Origin: Actinomycetes bacterium
GTDB taxonomy: Bacteria > Actinomycetota > Aquicultoria > CAJVYJ01 > JAUVQD01
Reading direction: 5' to 3'
DNA length: 8,322 nucleotides
Assembly: GCA_030605305.1 (NCBI GenBank)
Contig: JAUWIO010000021.1
Location: 1-8,322, forward strand
Below are positions 5,953 to 8,322 of this stretch, in pieces. Position 1 is the first letter of the stretch. Every line of letters starts with the position of its first letter. The position numbers were made by a program, and so were the translations under genes. The notes under the pieces are model-generated. The model saw nothing but the letters and a program-made list of their open reading frames with translations. It ran no database searches and had not been told where the DNA came from.

Positions 5953-6900
5953 ATGGCCCGCAAGCGAAAAGACTTTACGGAGATATTGCTGGTCGTACTG
6001 ACCGTTTTGGTGCTGTTGGCTGTCTTTGCCGTGGTCTTGGCAATCTTGAATCCGGATGCCGCCCAGGACATCCTGTCCGATAGTTCGTCGACGTTCGAAT
6101 CCGGCGAGGGTGGTCCCATACCGGCTTTCACGACGCTGCGTGTGCGGGCCGGCGAGGGCTATACGGTGCGCATAGCCCCGCGGGTGCGCTGGATAGCCGA
6201 CACGCTTTCCTCGCTCTTCTCCGGGGAAGAAGAAGGGTCCGAGCCGGGGAAGAAGAAGCCGAAGCTCGGCCCTGTTTTTGCCGCCGATACTTGTCAGACC
6301 GGCTGCCATGTTCACGAGGACCTTTTCGATCAAAGGGCGTTTGGCAATGTATATGTCGACCACCGGCTCCACGACGCGGCGGATGTCTCATGCCGCGAAT
6401 GTCATTTTGACATCGAGCACAACGACAAGACACCCAAACCGGTCACGCAGGCTACGTGCATCAACTGCCATAAGAAGGTCAAGGCGACGACGGAGTGCGA
6501 CAGTTGCCATCCGCCCGGTTCGCTGCTGGACAAGGAGATCGTTACCAGCGAGAAGACCGAGGAGTTTTTGGCAGGCAGTACGGCCCGTGTGAAGTCCCTG
6601 GTGCCCGCCAATTTCGGGACGCCGCGCGTCGAATGGCTGGAAGGCAAAGGGGATGTTCCCTGCCGTCAATGCCACGATGTGCCGCGGTTCTGCAACCAGT
6701 GCCACCTTGTCTTTCATAATCGTATCGCGGATTGGCCGATGACCCATGGGGCCAAAGTCCTGCGGATGGAGTATACGATCAACGGCTGTTGGCAGTGCCA
6801 CGACAGCACCTGGTGCGCCGGTAACTGTCATAAGAATCGCGGGTTGCAACGGAGCCGTTCATACCTGCCGGTGCCGAGGCGCCCGCTTCGGACCGACTAG
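5953..6900 (+). CDS. Membrane-anchored multiheme cytochrome c with six CXXCH and two CX3CH sites
   Basis: A 315-residue protein with a basic N-terminus (MARKRK) and one hydrophobic helix (about 10-32) lacking an obvious cleavage site, so it is probably anchored with its C-terminal domain outside. Residues 35-110 are heme-free, with a possible amphipathic helix (RWIADTLSSLF) and a charged Glu/Lys/Pro linker. Six CXXCH sites start at Cys147, 169, 182, 237, 247 and 279. Two further sites have one extra residue: CQTGCH (114-119) and CAGNCH (288-293). The first four sites align with hemes 1-4 of the six-heme module in the preceding gene (VDHRLH next to INFNHPVHF), and the last four align with its paired C-terminal hemes. 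It begins 2 nt after the upstream stop with only a weak GAGG at 5938-5941, so coupling is likely. It may dock the soluble 18-heme protein at the membrane. Confidence 0.88.
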   Translation: MARKRKDFTEILLVVLTVLVLLAVFAVVLAILNPDAAQDILSDSSSTFESGEGGPIPAFTTLRVRAGEGYTVRIAPRVRWIADTLSSLFSGEEEGSEPGKKKPKLGPVFAADTCQTGCHVHEDLFDQRAFGNVYVDHRLHDAADVSCRECHFDIEHNDKTPKPVTQATCINCHKKVKATTECDSCHPPGSLLDKEIVTSEKTEEFLAGSTARVKSLVPANFGTPRVEWLEGKGDVPCRQCHDVPRFCNQCHLVFHNRIADWPMTHGAKVLRMEYTINGCWQCHDSTWCAGNCHKNRGLQRSRSYLPVPRRPLRTD

Positions 6901-6928
6901 CCGCTGCCGCTAATAGAGCTTGCCCGTC

Positions 6929-6958
6929 TTGCCAACAGAGCCGCCCATCACCTATAAT
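6929..6958 (+). promoter_or_regulatory. Predicted strong promoter for the TPR-NHL pair
   Basis: TTGCCA (6929-6934, five of six) and a perfect TATAAT (6953-6958) are separated by 18 nt. Transcription would start near 6965, giving a very short leader of about 15 nt with AAGGA at 6970-6974, 5 nt before the ATG. This suggests the last two genes can be expressed separately from the cytochrome operon. Confidence 0.6.
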
Positions 6959-6966
6959 AGCGGCTC
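6938..6966. promoter_or_regulatory. 7-bp dyad spanning the -10 box: candidate operator
   Basis: GAGCCGC (6938-6944) and GCGGCTC (6960-6966) are perfect reverse complements with a 15-nt spacer that holds the TATAAT box and presumably reaches the transcription start. A repressor bound here would block the promoter. As DNA symmetry it is modest in length and could be chance in GC-rich sequence. It does not match the TGTGA-N6-TCACA site upstream of the cytochromes. Confidence 0.35.
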
Positions 6967-6979
6967 ATGAAGGAACTGT

Positions 6980-7657
6980 ATGAACGAAACAAATACCAGC
7001 CAACAATCAACTAGTAAAGCAAGAAAGAGCGGTACAGAGCGCCTGCTGACGTTCCTCGTCGTGGCCGTCATCCTGGCAGTCGGGATCGGCGCGGCCGCCG
7101 TTGCCTACCTGTACGTCCAAGATAAGAACGCGCCGCCGAAGACTTACTACGATTATATGCTGCGCGAGACCCGCGCGGAGTTAAGAATAAGACCTAAAGA
7201 CCCGGGCGCCCTGACAAACGTCGGCTACGTCTACATGAAGATGGGCAACGTGAAGCGCGGGCTGGGATATTTCTATGGGGCCGTGATGCTCAATCTGAAC
7301 TTTGTCCCCGCCCTCTACAATAAAGGGATGCACATCAAAGACGCCGGTGACCGCGGCGAGGCGATAAAGCTTCTCAAGGCGGCGGGCGAGCATGCGGTCG
7401 AGGGCAATAAATACATCGCTCATTTCGCGTTGGGGGAGATGTACTTCGACACCAAGGATTACGATACGTCGTTAAAGTATCTCAAGCTCGCCAGTGAGGA
7501 TAACGGGACTATCTGGAACGTCCATCAGAAGCTCGGAGAGGTCTATGAAATAAAGAACGATCCAAAGAAAGCTCTCGAGCACTACGGGATAGCCGCGTCT
7601 TTTAATCCGACCGACGCCGAGCTGCAAAAGAAAATGGAGGAACTCTCGGGTGGATAG
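6980..7657 (+). CDS. Membrane-anchored tetratricopeptide-repeat protein
   Basis: A 225-residue protein with a short polar, basic N-terminus, one transmembrane helix (about 22-46) and a domain outside the membrane made of about four TPR-like units near residues 75-108, 109-142, 144-177 and 179-212. Typical TPR spacing is visible in ALTNVGYVYMKMGNVKRGLG, HFALGEMYFDTKDYDTSLKY and KLGEVYEIKNDPKKALEHY. TPR domains bind proteins, and anchored examples serve in cytochrome maturation, secretion and envelope assembly. There is no CXXCH, so it is not itself a cytochrome. It has its own predicted promoter and a good ribosome binding site (AAGGA at 6970-6974). Its end overlaps the start of the NHL gene. 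A role as scaffold or assembly factor for the cytochromes is inferred from position only. Confidence 0.82.
   Translation: MNETNTSQQSTSKARKSGTERLLTFLVVAVILAVGIGAAAVAYLYVQDKNAPPKTYYDYMLRETRAELRIRPKDPGALTNVGYVYMKMGNVKRGLGYFYGAVMLNLNFVPALYNKGMHIKDAGDRGEAIKLLKAAGEHAVEGNKYIAHFALGEMYFDTKDYDTSLKYLKLASEDNGTIWNVHQKLGEVYEIKNDPKKALEHYGIAASFNPTDAELQKKMEELSGG
7636..7641 (+). promoter_or_regulatory. Shine-Dalgarno site for the NHL protein, inside the TPR gene
   Basis: GGAGGA at 7636-7641 lies 8 nt before GTG 7650 and within the last codons of the TPR gene. It fixes the start of a frame that would otherwise be overlooked because it begins with GTG and has no stop before the window ends. Confidence 0.75.
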
Positions 7658-8322
7658 CGTCGAACTGACGGAATTGAGCCGCATCGGGGACGACCGGGAA
7701 GATCGCGACCGAGAGGGTCGGACCCGGCGTCTTCTTATCATTCTCCTGTTGCTCCTATTACTGTTGTTCGGCATAGTCTTTGCTTTCCTGGCGCTCTATG
7801 GTGTCAGAGAAAGAGACACGGGCAAGGGCGTCAGCCTACTCTTCTCGGTCTTCGGGTTTAATCGCCCCCTATCCGTTTCATCGGATGGCGAGGGCAATAT
7901 GTATGTCAGCGACACCGGGAACTCCCGCATAGTCGGCTTCGATCGGACCGGCCACCAAATTCTGACGAACCGCGGAGAGAAGCGCAACGACAGCATCTTC
8001 GGCGTCACCGGCACCTACTATGATGATTCAACCGATAGGCTCTATTCAGCCGAGTTCCGCCGCCGGGCGGTGACCGTCTACAATAAGGCGGGCAAGCGCG
8101 TCGACCGGTGGCCGGATGTCGCCGGAGCGCCGGCGTTTGGGCCGCTAGGGTTCTCGCCGTTCGATATCGCCGAGTATAAGAACAATCTCTATGTGACGAG
8201 CAACAACGGCGTCTTTGTCTTTTCAAAAAAAGGTAAGCTGATAAAGCAGTGGAACGACCGCGGCACCGATATCGGCCAGTTCGACTATCCGGTCGGCATC
8301 GAGATCGACGATGACGGCACTA
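7650..8322 (+). CDS. Membrane-anchored NHL-repeat beta-propeller protein, 3' end outside window
   Basis: An open frame of 224 codons runs from GTG 7650 to the right edge without a stop. The first 27 residues are charged (DDREDRDREGRTRR), followed by a very Leu-rich transmembrane helix (about 28-50, with eight consecutive Leu), so the remainder should lie outside the membrane. From residue 70 it shows NHL/six-bladed propeller repeats: RPLSVSSDGEGNMYVSDTGNSRIVGFD (about 72-98), a degenerate blade near 117-149, PFDIAEYKNNLYVTSNNGVFVF (170-191), and the start of another, GQFDYPVGIEIDDDGT (209-224). No heme site is seen so far; a heme domain could lie beyond the edge. The start overlaps the TPR stop region by 8 nt, so the pair is translationally coupled. 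NHL propellers bind proteins or small ligands; a scaffold or sensor role for the adjacent redox system is inferred. Confidence 0.85.
   Translation, partial: MDSVELTELSRIGDDREDRDREGRTRRLLIILLLLLLLLFGIVFAFLALYGVRERDTGKGVSLLFSVFGFNRPLSVSSDGEGNMYVSDTGNSRIVGFDRTGHQILTNRGEKRNDSIFGVTGTYYDDSTDRLYSAEFRRRAVTVYNKAGKRVDRWPDVAGAPAFGPLGFSPFDIAEYKNNLYVTSNNGVFVFSKKGKLIKQWNDRGTDIGQFDYPVGIEIDDDGT

Noticed and set aside
6901..6928. Terminator after the anchored cytochrome gene
   Set aside because: Only short direct CTTGCC repeats and GC-rich codon-like sequence are seen; there is no stem-loop followed by a T-run.

Overview
The window carries the end of a cell-envelope/lipid gene pair, a small lipoprotein gene, and then what looks like a dedicated electron-transfer cluster, all on the + strand. 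MurA, FabZ and a GerMN-domain lipoprotein near one another, with no lipid A genes and no outer-membrane porin, suggest a monoderm or deep-branching anaerobe, perhaps of Actinomycetota or Bacillota. That placement is inference from gene content; nothing here fixes the taxon.

Layout. 1-1209: murA, missing its 5' end, directly abutted by fabZ (1210-1647). A predicted promoter at 1645-1672 precedes the GerMN lipoprotein (1744-2367). The lipoprotein stop codon lies inside a perfect 34-nt palindrome (2354-2387) whose core, TGTGA-N6-TCACA, is the CRP/FNR-superfamily operator consensus. A predicted promoter (2413-2441) then leads into a tight four-gene operon (2506-6900): a membrane cytochrome b of the HyaC/FdnI type with a His-rich tail, a seven-heme cytochrome c, an 18-heme cytochrome c built from duplicated modules, and a membrane-anchored cytochrome c with six CXXCH and two CX3CH sites. 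A second promoter with a 7-bp dyad around its -10 box (6929-6966) precedes a membrane-anchored TPR protein and, overlapping it, a membrane-anchored NHL beta-propeller protein that runs off the right edge.

How the genes may work together. The cytochrome b has the four histidines expected of a diheme quinol/quinone-linked subunit. The three c-type proteins offer up to 33 heme sites (31 CXXCH plus 2 CX3CH) outside the membrane. The simplest model is a quinol-oxidising or quinone-reducing conduit that moves electrons between the menaquinone pool and an acceptor or donor beyond the membrane, comparable in logic to the Cbc/CbcL-type cytochrome b-c systems of Geobacter but without a porin. The TPR and NHL proteins would be assembly or scaffold partners. 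No catalytic oxidoreductase subunit (molybdopterin, hydrogenase, nitrite or sulfite reductase) is visible, so the terminal substrate is unknown.
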